This document shows, piece by piece, positions 12,295 to 25,116 of a stretch of DNA of 64,000 nucleotides. The DNA is from Dimorphilus gyrociliatus. Taxonomy: Eukaryota > Annelida > Polychaeta > Dinophilidae. Position numbers and translations under genes: made by a program. Under the pieces are notes generated by a model. The model was given only the letters and a program-made list of their open reading frames with translations, had not been told where the DNA came from and did not search any database. The stretch spans positions 62,001 to 126,000 of the forward strand of contig CAJFCJ010000022.1 of NCBI GenBank assembly GCA_904063045.1, given 5' to 3'. Each line of letters opens with the position of its first letter. Position 1 is the stretch's first letter.

Positions 12295-13298
12295 TTAGTG
12301 ATAAATAAAATCAATCATAGTATCCGGATATAAGACATCGGATGCTCTTAACAACCAACATTTAAATCCTCTGTGATTCACTATGATTGCTTGATAAGGC
12401 ATATTATTTATTTTGACGGCAGCTCTCGATTCACCTATCTGAACGGGTTCAAAAAATTCAAATTTTCTCTTTGCCACTTCACCAAATAATCCGTATGTAA
12501 ATTCGTCCATATAAACTTTTCTATCGACATTGTCTATGTATATATTTAGATATTTACCAATTCTGGTACTTTGCCTAATAAGAATTATAGAGAGTGATCT
12601 TGTCGGTGTAACGTAATCAACGTATAAAACTTCATCCTTTAATTCTATAAGTAAGATACCATTTTGAAATATCCATGTTCCAGACGACTGCCAATCAATT
12701 TGTAAACCTTCGACTTGAATGCAATCGAGCTGATAAGATTAGAAAGAAATCAAAAACAATGAACGACAACTAAAAAAATAACACGATTAAAAACGAACCG
12801 TCACGGTGATGTTTGTCTTTGATAAAATTTGTATGTTCTTTAATAAATTGTAATTGTGAAGTTGACCTACGATCTTGAAAAAAACTTTGCCATCTTGGTA
12901 GAGAAGAATTTTATCGTCAGTTGGTAGATACAAATTGTAACATACTGGAAACTCTTTTTGATTGTCATGGTTATGAACTAGTTGACGGATAAGTGTATCT
13001 ATTACCGCTCCACCTCCTACCATCCCTTAAAAATAGCAATAGAAATTAGAATATTCAACACGAAAATGTATAGATGCATCTTGAAACTTTTTAATTAGAA
13101 GGCTAATTAAATGAATTTATACTGGAAGGATAACTTTTGAAAGAGTAACGAACCGATTGTATCTTTTAAAAACGAAAATTTTCCATTTATATAAAGAAAT
13201 ATTTTAATTATTTCGTTAAATAATGAATAATTATAATTATTATACTAACCAAGAACAGCCAGACTACTAAAAATCCAAAGGATATGTGACGTTTTCAT
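12295..13298 (-). CDS. Secreted protein with ITIH C-terminal-like domain
   Basis: Three exons on the minus strand: 13298-13250 (signal peptide MKTSHILWIFSSLAVLG), 13025-12799 and 12729-12295, giving 236 aa. The mature part resembles the C-terminal domain of inter-alpha-trypsin inhibitor heavy chains. It begins with a VCYNLYLPTDDKILLYQDG strand region, like 'ICFNI-G-P-GD-LRL..D'. The middle includes WQSSGTWIFQNG. The end has YGLFGEV, a lone KCWLLRASDVLYPDTMIDF segment and a conserved Cys before the stop, as in the family's 'GLLGQF...CW.....LIDG...DYIV'. The VIT and VWA domains of true ITIH proteins are missing; the whole protein is one domain plus a signal peptide. It is probably extracellular. 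The assignment rests on pattern similarity by eye and could be wrong. Confidence 0.55.
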
Positions 13299-13851
13299 TG
13301 TTCGAAAAAATTGAGCCGGAACTGCAAAACTCGTAGTTCGCCTACCGTCACTTTGTAAGTATTCCACCTTCTTATATTATTTGTGTGTCTTCTGAGCTGT
13401 TTTACTCACAGAAATACAGCTCAACTGTATTAAACTACTTATTTTGTCTCTTTAAGAGGTCCAGCTGATGTTTTTTAAATAACAACGTGTTATGCCTGAA
13501 GAACTTTCATATTTTTTGTGCAAAGTATATATTTTATTAACTTTAGTTATAAACATCATTTTAAATAAAAATGACACATTGTGGTATTTTAATACTGAAA
13601 CGTAATTCAGAGATAAAACAGTGATAAAAATAAAAGAAAATGCAACTTCATCGTCTGCTCAGATAGTTGATACACACATAGACATACACACAAACTCTCG
13701 TTGGTTTCTTTCTAATAACGCCATCTGGTTTAGAAGCATTATTAAAAGTAATAGCTTCTTATCGGGCTTAGTGTTTCCTCTTATTATATCTTACTTCCAC
13801 TCTTTCATTCTTTTATCGTTTCATTCATTCGTTCATTCTGTTTTCTCTTTA
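13299..13851. other. Intergenic (promoter of ITIH-like gene, 3' side of THEG-like gene)
   Basis: No convincing coding exon. A plus-strand open frame beginning here is the antisense shadow of the THEG-like exon and its 3' flank. Confidence 0.5.
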
Positions 13852-15783
13852 CTAATTAGCTTTAGCTATTGCGTATTTTTGTCTAATTCTTCTTGGATTA
13901 GGATTTGCCAATTCTGCCAGTCTTACGGAAGCTCTGTGACTTCTTGCAGCTGCGGAAACTATGTAAAAATCATATCCATCGTTTACGTCTATTTTTCTTT
14001 TATGCTTTGCCAAATTTTGTACCCTAACTGTTGCATAACCTCGTTTAGCCGCATCGCTCACCTCCGTTTGTGGATCTCTATCGAAAATGGATTGATATGG
14101 TTTCGGAGAAGCGAGATAAGCTACCCTTTCGGAAGAGTTGACAGCTTTTGCTGTTGGACTTACGCACCAAATAGGTTGTTCAAAAGGTCCGTAATCGATT
14201 GTATCAGGCAATCTTTTTTTCGGCTTACTCATATCACATATTCGTGGTGAAGCAGTCGCTTTGCGAGCTGTTTCGGGAACTGGCGTAGGTAATTGTCTTA
14301 ATGGCGTATATTCTCTATGCAAAGGTTTCGGTGAAGCTAGAAGAGTGACGCGTTCAGAAGGTTCGGCAGCTTTTGCAGAATTAGAGACTGGCCATTGAGG
14401 ATTTTGTCTTTAGAATAAAAGATATAAGACAATATAAAATATAAGTGTTTGATGAATGAGATTGATTAATTAGAAAAGTTTACATTGGTCTAATCAATGT
14501 TCAAATAGAATTGAATTGAAAAGAGAAATAAATCATTACTTAATCCCTTTTATAGGATGTAAGCGTATAACTTTAGCAAAGGCTGTTTTAGTCTTATTAT
14601 TATTATTATACAGCAAATAAACCATATAAATTATATTATTATATACTGAAAGTATAGATTGTAAATATAGTGAATATACTATATCTATATACTTATATAT
14701 TGTCTATCTGCAAACGTACCAGTTTAATGCGATTAATATTATGCAATACTGTATAACGGATCATTGTAAAATCTTGTAGTTATTCTGTCTACGCTAAATA
14801 CATTGAAAACGCGGTTGTATTCTTCTTTTCTCCTCAACTTAAAAGAAAAAAATTACTTAACAATAAGTTAAAGAGCAGATTATATCATTTATTAATAACA
14901 CTGAAGTATCTTAAAGCTAATTAAACAGGGAAATATAATAAATATATTCTGTTAATTAAAAAATACTAATAGGCTTACCTAGTACTTGGTGTATATCTTT
15001 TAGGCTTTGCTAGTATATCCAATCGTTCGCTTGTTGCTGTTGATCGATTTACACAATCGTTTTATATTTATAATTCATTAGGAAACGATAGTATAATAAG
15101 CTAGAGAAAGACTTACCAAATCCGCCTCCTGGTTGCCAAGGTTGTCTATCAGGCATATAAACCGATTCCCTATAAAATTAAAACAATAGCGATTAGAAAT
15201 CTATCTTATCTCTCTCTTTTTTTTTCTTTTCTCATTTCTAATCTTCTCCTCTCCCTGCCCACGCATATTTATACACACACACACACACACACACACATAC
15301 ACAAATACAAATTCTCTCTCTATTCCTTTCTTTCTTTCTTGTTTTCTCCCTCTTGTTCTTTGTTTTAATTTTTTGTTCAATAAATGATAATAATACTTTA
15401 TGAAACGTATTTGTATGGCATATATGCAGTTAATAAAGTTTTTAATAGGCCTGAATTAGTTTTTTGCAGAACTTAAAGCAGAAATCCTTTACCTATAAAA
15501 CTATTATCCAAAGTAGTTTTAAATAGATTAATAAGGATTTGAAAAAAAAGTGTATAACTACTTACTTATGATTTGCGTAATAATACGTCCGATTTCTTGG
15601 CGTTGCCAACTGACTTATTCGATCTTGTTCTATAATTAAGAAAGTGAAATATTTAGAAAGTTTCCCTGTATGGTTTTTTTATTTTACATGTGCTTTTAGA
15701 TGGATTCTATACAAGATAGATATATTCTATTCTTAGAAATACTTATTGATATCTGTTAATTAACTCAACTTACCCTTAACCAT
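13852..15783 (-). CDS. THEG/SPMAP2-repeat sperm-associated protein
   Basis: Five exons on the minus strand: 15783-15774, 15629-15566, 15169-15117, 15036-14979, 14407-13852, giving 246 aa. The protein is built of repeats of the form R-x-x-x-L-A-x-P-K/N followed by an aromatic and basic residues: RISQLATPRNR, RLDILAKPKRY, RVTLLASPKPL, RICDMSKPKKR, RVAYLASPKPY, RVQNLAKHKR and RLAELANPNPR. These match the THEG (testis highly expressed gene, SPMAP2) repeat. Family members are linked to spermatids and axonemal microtubules. It has no signal peptide or membrane segment and is probably cytoplasmic or axonemal. The start codon is the only in-frame ATG of the first exon, and upstream sequence in that frame has a stop. 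It is the second sperm-type gene in the window, with the TSSK-like kinase. Confidence 0.75.
15273..15297. repeat. (AC)n microsatellite in THEG-like intron
   Basis: Uninterrupted AC dinucleotides lie in the intron between exons 15169-15117 and 15629-15566 of the THEG-like gene, next to CT-rich tracts. No function is implied. Confidence 0.85.
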
Positions 15784-18700
15784 TTCGTCTCGATAGGCGT
15801 TACCAGGTCGACTGATTAATCCATTGACAATGAGTATTGCCAATGGTCACTAGGTGGAGTATCGCTTAGGCTACATTTTCCCCTCTACCGCATACTAATT
15901 GAGATAATTATCTAGAGAAGATTAAGAAAAAAGATAATAACAATTTTGTTATTGATTTCAAAGAGAGTCGTAAGGAAATATTGAAGGAAATATTCTTTAT
16001 TCAATATTTCTATCATTTTCCAACTATCATTTAGCAATATTTTCAGAATGTATGAATATAAATTGATAGCGTTTTCCGATAGTTGGCGACACTGTATACT
16101 GTATAACATTGGAGAAATTAATAAAATGGATTGGATATTTATCTTAAAAATGCTTAAAGTTTTAAAAAAGAACTTTATATTACAGTTGATTATGCAATCG
16201 TTTCTTGAAGGGGGAGAGGGTGCTTTTTTCTCCTCTATAAATATACGTAATTCAATAACTTAATGAAAGAAAGAAAATAAAAGTATATATAGATATTTTG
16301 TTTATTTTTTTTTATTTCAAACAAACAGCCTTTAAACATATTTTTTGTATTTTATAAAGTTCACTGAACTTTTTTTTAAGACTATTTAAAAACTGGAAAA
16401 TATAGGATTAAAATACTTAGATAGAATAGATTACAGATATTATTTAAATATCTAGGGATTATTCGAAATATTATTCATTTTTATTTATTGAAATGATCAT
16501 TTTTGATTGTTGAGAAGAGAATCTTTAATGTCTTTTATAATAAAAGGAATGACATGTTTTCTTTTTTAAACGACATCTGCACATTTGCCTTTATATGGCT
16601 ATATATAAATTATATATAGATATATATGTGTGTGTGTGTATTTAATATTCTCTTTATCTATAATATGTCTTTGGAGTAAAACTTTTCATCTTGTGTGATT
16701 TAGCACATTTTTCTATTAATAAAATAATAACAAAAAAGCCATTTAAAGTTACTTTTCTTCTATTTTTTTTCATCTTAGACAAGTTTAAGCTTACATACTA
16801 AAAAAAACTAATAAAGTAGTTGTTTGTGTTTTAATGATGTGGAAAAAATTGTTATATTTAGTCCTTTTTGCAGTATTTCTATTCAGTTTAATATTGATTT
16901 TAGTATAGCTATCTTAATGATGTATTTTATAATTCCCCTTTGTATTCTCCATAGCCAAAAACCTTTCTCCTTCTCCTTTATCAATTTGTTTGAACAACTG
17001 AAATATTTACACTATTGTTTTGCTTGATATTCTTTCATAATAGAATACATGATTTAGCTGAACAGAAAACTAGATATGAACTACAAGTAATAAACTTGAA
17101 ACAGAAATAGCAATCAATCAGATTGAATAGCAATAAAGATAAGAAACTAATATTCTAATACGATAAACCAAGTACTCCATTTATAGGGAATAACAATCTT
17201 TTAACATTGATTACATTAAATAATTGTAAGAGTAAAAGTATACTTCGAAAGCTTAAGTTATAAGTATAGCTTTGATTTATATTAAATTACTCCTTTACGC
17301 TAATATTACTTCTTTTGTCTGCGTCGTTATTCTCCTCTACTCGTTAATTAACTTTTCTATCTTTATCGTTTTCGCTTATCTCTCTCTCCTCCAAGAAAGA
17401 GTGTTGAAAATGAAGAATATATAGAGAATATTCATTCATATTTTCTCCTACAGTTCATAAGTCACAGTGACTAATTTGCATATGCGTAAGACTTTTCTAT
17501 TCATTCTGAAATCTAAGAGAAAAACGAGCAGAAAGAAACTAACAATAGAAAAAAAGTATATATCTTTTATGTCAAATAAGATATACATTTTAGAGTATAA
17601 GATATTTATGCAAAATTAATCTTCTTTATATTTATATATAGTTCATATTTTATATATTCCTTTATCTTTGTTTCTCCTATTGGCCAATCTATCACCTTTC
17701 ATTTATGGATAATTAATTCATAGAAATTATTCTAATTTCAAGGAATTATTCGACGTTTTCCATATTTCTAAAAAGCAGTAAAACGTGCAATTTATCAATT
17801 AAATAACAAAGAGAAAAGCAGCTAAGAAAAACAATATCTAAAGAACATAGCATCTCAATAAGAATAGTGGAACATTACGACAATGATACCAGTTAAATAC
17901 TAATATTTGGTCAAACTTCAAATACATTTTCACTTATTTTATTGAAATATTAAGATGAATTATGTAGATCCGTTTAAATATTTATAAAGACGATTTTAAC
18001 AATGCGAATAGAAGTAATATAAAAGACATTGAATTATATCATAGCTTCAACGTGCTTCAACTTTAATTTTGACTTTCATTTGTAAAAGATGCTGTTAAGC
18101 ATTAAATTAAACTCTTACTTCTCTTCTTCTTCACTCTATTGCTAATTAACGCGTAGGTAACAATTTTATCAATCATTACCTTACATGAAATTGTAATTAT
18201 CTGTTGTAAATGGTGTAAAAAGTCTCTATTATAATTCATATACTATATTAGAATATTAGCGTATTTTAAATCATCTCCAGATTCAGTTTCACCTTATTTA
18301 TAATTGAAATAAGTAAAAAAAAAATGATCTCATTTACATATGCAAATAATTCAAATGTTTTCATTTATGTATAGGATAATATTCTATTGTATTTTTCTTC
18401 TTTCAGAGTTGATATTTAATTATTTCTCTTGCAAATGACATTTTTCTCTCAATCAAATGTTAAACCTCTACATTTTGTCATGTATTATTAGGACATTTTC
18501 GTGGATAATGGTTGAAAAGTCCTTGGATTAAGTTCATTTATTTTTTGTAATATTCGATAAAAGAACAAAGCTTTTACTTATACAAATGTTTATATCTGAA
18601 TAAACCAACTAAATAAGTCACTTATATTAAAATAATAATTAAATTTTTCTTTTGCAACGTATGGTTAGAGACGAGGATCGGGAAAGAAATATAACCATAG

Positions 18701-20491
18701 AGAACCTAATACAATCACCTAATTGACAGATTTATAAGCGTTCTGATATAAATATTTTCTCATACTAGTGTATCGTATATAGCATATATAAATAAACGTA
18801 ATGCGCCTCTATATGCCTTTTGCGTTTGGCATTGATCACAAAAATTTATTTGCCATAATTTAATAACGTTGTACCAGTATAGTTAAACTAAATATAAATT
18901 ATTGAAGGTGAGATATACTAGGAAACATGCTTATCTTATCAAATAGAACTATGTTAGTTATATCATTTCTACTTGAAGAGATACGATAAGAGCATATGAA
19001 CATAGTTGTATACTTGTATGTTTCATTAGTAGAAACAAGATATATTACACTGAGTCTATGTAACAGACGTTCAAAGAGACATGAAATATATAGTGTAGAG
19101 AAGTCTTTTATAAGAAATTTATCGAAATGAGACAGGGGGATGTAAAAAAACTCTATCAAAGATTATATAGTTATTGTACAACCTACATGAACTGACCAGG
19201 CAAGATTTTCTATTAAAGTTGAAGGCACTTAAAGGGAAAAATTTGAACAGCAATTGATCCAGTAGTGCACTGGATATAGGTCTGAATAGTGAATTTGACA
19301 GATTTTCTACTATGTGCTTAAATATTTTGTGAGTTTAGGCTTTCTTTTTAAGAGAGAATCCAATTGAAACGAAGAAAATGGTGCTATTTAAAGAAAGGAA
19401 ATCAAGTTAATTGTTGGTCTAGTTAAAGGTTGTACAGTAATATTGCGTATATACTGTATATATATAGATTTATAGACAGCTAAGAAGCAATGAAGATCTT
19501 TCGATAGCAGCATCTTAATTGTCATATAAAGGAAAAGCGAAGGTGTACGTAAAAACCCAATGATGATTGTTTTGAGGCCAATAAAGGGTCGGTAATTTAT
19601 TTATATAACTTTTGAACTTTTTCTATATGTCTTTCTTTCTCAGTTAGGTAGAGATTACTATTGAAATCCATAGGAGAGAGAGAGAGAGAGTAGGGAAAAA
19701 ATTGATTAATAGAAAGAAAGAAAAATTCTGAACAAATCTTATCTATTGATATAATAATAAAAATAAGGACAGTTGATTAAGAATGTTCCATTTATTGGAT
19801 AAGATTTCAAAAACACATTTTCAAAAAAAAGAATGGATTAATTAAAATTATAAGCAAGCAAAGCGAGACGCAGAACAAGTCGTTCGTAAAATATAACGTG
19901 ACTAGACTCTTTTCTCTATCTTTAGCAGTTGTCTATCTGTTCTTCATTTAACGAATGCTCATTAATATTCATGGCATTAAATAACGAGAAAATAAACAAA
20001 GATTATATAAAAAAAAGAATTCATCTCTGTTGAGGAGTTACTTCAACAAAAAAAATATTCGTTATAATTAAATTATATCAGTATGTAACAGTAGGTAAAG
20101 AATTAAAGCTTGATTATTAGCCGCGATGCCATTGATTAGTCGGGTGTAATTGTATACACAATATTTTTTATGATATTGTATTCTCCTCTCTTTGAGACGG
20201 AATAGGTGAAAAAAATTCCCCATAGAAAACGAAACTAGTTTTAATTTTTCTTCTTCTTTGTGAAATATTTAATATAGTCATTTGTCAATTTTCGTATATA
20301 TATATATATATCTAGACTCTGTATATACATACATATATTAGAAAACTATACAGTCTCTGCAATAACACAAGTTGATAAGGTAAAATCAGAATTAAAAAAT
20401 GAGCAATCACAACAAATCAGTTGCTTTAGTTGATAAAACTTTCTCTGATGAAGGCCTGTTATTTATTTATTTTTTTTTTCGAGATATATAG
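15784..20491. other. 4.7-kb gene-poor region
   Basis: AT-rich sequence between the 5' end of the THEG-like gene and the 3' end of the MFS gene. All open frames are short and show no coding character or splice structure. It contains (TA)n/(TG)n near 16600-16640, a (GA)n tract near 19675-19692 and TATACTGTATA motifs at 16095-16105 and 19450-19460. The right part probably holds the MFS 3'UTR. No RNA gene was recognised. Confidence 0.55.
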
Positions 20492-23488
20492 TTAGATTTT
20501 CTCCATTCGCCAAGCATTTTTCAAATTGATTCCTATTGTATGTCGAAGACAAACCAGTGATACAATAATAAATATGAAGGATGTTATTGACATCGAAATA
20601 CCGGCAAAATAGAATGTCTTATCATAGTTACCACTTCTATCGTGTAAATATCCCCCAACTGTTGGACCGATACATATTCCTATACCCTGAAAGAATCTAA
20701 CTAAACCAAAGGCATCTTCAACTTGTCTACTTTTCACCAAATCCGATAAGATTGATGCGTGTTGACTGTAGAAAGCACTACCGAACATGGCGCTAGCCAT
20801 AAATATAGAATAAATTCCACCTGGTCCAATACTGTTTGGAACGTTAGTTACAACTAGTCCAAAAACTAGTCCAACTATGCCTAACAGTTGTATTCTAACA
20901 GGTCGTACTTTCTTATAATCGAATATTAATCCTAAGGATATCCTGCCAAATACTTCAAATACTGACGATATACTAAGAATTAACCATAGATCATAATTAG
21001 TTAATTTTCTTTCTAAGCATAATCCTCCAAGGTAGGTTGTAACAACATTGAACGTGGAAAAGGTGACGAGCATTAGAAAGCAAAAGGCAACGGTAGTTGG
21101 ATCTCTGAGTAAAGTCAGATCTATAATCGATAATATTTTAGCTTTTACATTGAATGATTTCGATTTTTTGACCAGTAGTTCATCAGAAGGAGATGTTACA
21201 GCGTCTCCATTATTATGATTTTCTTCCCTAATTTGCATTACAGATTCATTAACATCATTAACTGTTCTACTCCTTATTAGAGAAGCTTTTCCGTTTGTAA
21301 ATCTTTTCATTCTTTCCTCAGAATCCAACTCTCCATTATCTATAGTAGACATAACAAGTGTGTGTGAATTGGCAAGTTCATGGGCTTTTGTTAGCCTAAC
21401 AGGACGGTATAGGGCAGCAGAGATGCAGCACTGCAAAACTAATCCGGCTGAGATAAGTATCATACCAGAGTAAGCTAACTTCTCAAAGCTAAAAGTTAGC
21501 AGGGGAGCCATTGCCAAGGATCCTAAACTTCCACCGGCAAGGGCTATAGCCATAGCTCGTCCCTGATAACGGCAAAAGTAGTGTGGTATAATAATAAGTG
21601 TGGGCGTTATTATTAAGCTGGACCCAAAACCTGTAATGAATTAATAAAGCATAAAAAAAACACTTCCTTTTTGTTATAGTAGTACTTTGCATAGATGTAT
21701 ATGTATATGTATACATTATACATATACTGTATCTATAAATCCGATTCTTATCTACTTAAATAATATATCAGAGTAATACAAAAATATGGTTAAGATATAG
21801 TATACATTTCAAATAAACATGTAAGACTATACAATTCAGAGACCATTTAAGTTTAATTTTAAGTTCTATTTGTTACTGATCTTTTGTAACAATTAGTTAT
21901 TATTGTTGTTAATTCGATTAAATTAGGTCTTAATAATAGAATATTCGGATCTATTTCACAACACTTTAGAATAAATATATACTGTATATATACATTATAT
22001 ATAAACCTGCTCACCCGCAATACATCCATATGAGGCATATAAAAAATATATTGAAGCAATTGGTGGATAAGCAGTAAGAATGTGTCCAATACAAGATATC
22101 AATGCTCCACTCATAACGACGGTTCGACAATTGAAACGTTTACAAAGGTAAGCGGCAATAGGACCTAAACGTTTAAAGAGACAAAATTATAAATATGCAC
22201 CCTAGTATAGTAATTGTTATTTATTTTTCTTTACCTGTCATCATCTTAAAGCAACCGTTTAACGTTACTATCCAACTAGATTGCGTATCTTGAACTTCGT
22301 ATCGCTCCTTAAATTTTTCATAAAGAATCGTAAACGATTTAACATTACCACCCATAACAAACCTGAAAAGATGTATTAATATATAGAAAATCTGAAAGCA
22401 ATATACATGCTTTATTCAAATATTGAATTTTTTTCATATCTACTAATATAAATATTTTATTTGAGATTCTAACTTGTAAAATTTCTCTCTGTAACACGAA
22501 ACTTGCTTTCTTACTATTCTAGGCCTAGATGATAACGTCTGTTTAAAAGTCACAGACTTAGCGTACGATTCGAAAGACAGACGCCAAAAAGAAGTTCAAG
22601 TAAGACTATACATTCCTTTCTGGGAAATGAATTAAATTCTCCAGTTGAAACTAGAATATCAAATTTCTACTGTATATAGTTTGATACTTAATTTTTTTTA
22701 TAAATTCTATTTTTAGAAATATTTTAATAAATCTAATTTATATAAAAAAGAAACTTTTCCAAGAATTCAGAGGTTTATAACAATATTTTTTAACTAGTTT
22801 AATGATTGTATTATAAAACTATTATCGTTTTTTTTATTATTCAGTATTTCATTCATAACGAACATTTGTTTTCATAATAAACAAATTATTATTAGAATTT
22901 TCTTTAATATTTCGAAATAGAAAAACATTTGCTACAATTTAAAGTAAAAATTGAATATATCTATCCGAAATTTCAGATAACTTAGTAGTAAAAAATTCTG
23001 AATGAATGAATGAATTAGTAGGAGTATATGATTAATTGACCGACAAATTGATTGATAGATTAGTTAACTGATTGATTTAATTATTCAATAAATAACAAGA
23101 GTGATAGAGGAAAGAAACCGACTAATAATAATAATAACAATAATAATAATACAATAGTAATCGCTTAATTATTGTAAGAGTTCGATTGTTAAAGATATAG
23201 GTATAAAAGTTAGTTTATCTACTACTTTGTATTAGTTTTTTTTGCTGCAAAGAGCAATTCCGTTTGAATGTATATTTTATGAGATTGAAAGAATTTACAC
23301 TAGAATACATTCTCAACAAAGGGAGATAACTAGTAATCGGTCGTATGTTATATATGGTATACAATCAGTTTAATTAGTAATAAAATAAAAGTTGTTTACC
23401 AGACGATGCCAGCTCCGAGAACAACCATCCAAGCCCAACCTTTGTCACGATTATCATTGTTTTCCCTTTTTGTGAACTTTTCATCCAT
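20492..23488 (-). CDS. Monocarboxylate transporter-like MFS protein (SLC16 family)
   Basis: Four coding exons on the minus strand: 23488-23400, 22362-22235, 22164-22015, 21630-20492, giving 501 aa. The N-terminus has the SLC16 signature before TM1 (DKGWAWMVVLGAG, family pattern [D/E]G[G/S/K]W[G/A]W). TM1-2 read FVMGGNVKSFTILYEKF, like the family's G..KSFGVFF.EF, followed by SSWIVTL. TM3-4 contain GPIAAYLCKRF. TM4-5 contain GFGSSLIITP and YFCRYQGRAMAIALAGGSLG. A long hydrophilic loop of ~90 residues separates the two six-helix halves. The substrate (lactate, pyruvate, ketones, thyroid hormone, amino acids or an orphan solute) cannot be told. A noncoding 5' exon may end at a gtacga donor near 24013 and join an acceptor at 23534. 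Confidence 0.85.
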
Positions 23489-25073
23489 AGTAGACCCTAG
23501 AGGATGCAGCAAATCGATAGTAAAAGCCTTGACCTAGATATTATTGATTTGAAATATTAGGATTATTATACCAGAGTGATAATTAGTAAATTTAATCAAT
23601 CTACATATACTGTATATATACAGTTTGTGTGTGCGTGTGTATATGTGTATTTGTAATGATATACACGTTTATTCAAGTATGTTTGTAGATGTTTGCTTTA
23701 AAGAAATAAATGATAGAATTTTATAAAAAGATTAAATATTATTATATTAAAAGGAAATGATATTTTTTATAATTTTTCTCTTCTTCCCTAATAATAAATA
23801 AACTTTTTTCCCCCTAAGTCAACAATCTGATTTATAAAGACAACCCGCTTGCTTATTGATCAAAAAAAAAATTTGTATTTCATTTAAAAATCTTATACAC
23901 AGTCTCTTTTTCTCCTCTCTGTTTATCAAGATTAAAAAGTTAAAAAGGAAGATACAATACAATTGATCAACACACTTTTTTGAACAAAACAAATAATATA
24001 AATAATATCGTACCTGGAATTTTGTTCTTCCAAATTTATATCCTTCAACTTTGACCTTCCTCTTATATTTTTATTTGTGTCAATATTTATCGATGAACTT
24101 CAATTATTCTTATCATGAAATTCGAATTTTCATATTTATTATAGAAAAATACAATGTACATTTTTTTCCGCCAGAATAATAAACAAAATCCACCGGCTTT
24201 TTCTTTTTTTTTTCACGATAATGTAAACAAATGTTTTATAAAAGCAGAATATGCCTTTTATGTTTATTGTTGAGTATTATTCCACTTTGATTTTAACGTC
24301 ACAATTGTCGTAAATAGTGAAAATTTTAGAGTTATTTGTTGATTAGTTAGTTGTAGTCACTGCCAGTACTCATGCACTTCTGAACCTGGCCGATTTAATT
24401 AAGGCCGTTACTCAATTGGACAGGATACCACATTAATCCTTTATCATCAATGCTGACAGCTTTCTATTCTAATATTATAGATCGCTAATAATTTATTTCT
24501 ATTAAACTATATACTTTCAAGTAAATCAAAAATTTAAAACTAGTTTTTATCTTACTTTTACGTGAATACCAGTCCAATTGATAAGACTATCAATAAACTT
24601 GTTCACTAGCTTCGTAGAACTAGTAACCAACTATTTTAACTAAATAGGACATGGCGGGAAATATGAACTATTAACTATTGATTGTCAAGATATAGGCACA
24701 GACACACAGGCAGACCAACTCTTTTCTATTGTGTTTCTTTATTATAAACTGAAAATTATATCTTTAAGCTATTACAATAACAAAGTCTCCACCCAAATTT
24801 ATGGACGAATATATTATATGAAAAATTAAGAACTTTTGATTTTCTTTATCATTTAGTTAATAATCTATTTATTTTATTCCAAATAGTTAAATAATAAAGG
24901 AGCGAGTCTAATATATATATATATATATATAGAGTATATATGTGTGTTTGTATATGTTTGATTCTGTCAATCAATATCAAAAGTGTAAAAAATCTTCCTA
25001 TCCAGTCTAGTTATACTAGATTTTGTAATTTAAATAGTACATATATATATATATATATATACTGTATTTATAG

Positions 25074-25116
<43 letters not shown>

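Noticed and set aside
13621-14250. Long plus-strand open frame, 209 codons
   Set aside because: It is the antisense shadow of the THEG-like exon (13852-14407, minus). Only the minus strand shows the repeat motifs and splice sites.
18661-18726. Short frame starting MVRDEDRERN
   Set aside because: Twenty codons, no splice context, no supporting similarity.
15784-20491. Possible tRNA, snRNA or other structural RNA in the gene-poor interval
   Set aside because: No tRNA A/B-box pair (a GGTTCGANTCC-like motif) or recognisable snRNA signature was found by eye. A dedicated scan (tRNAscan-SE, Infernal) would be needed to exclude divergent genes.
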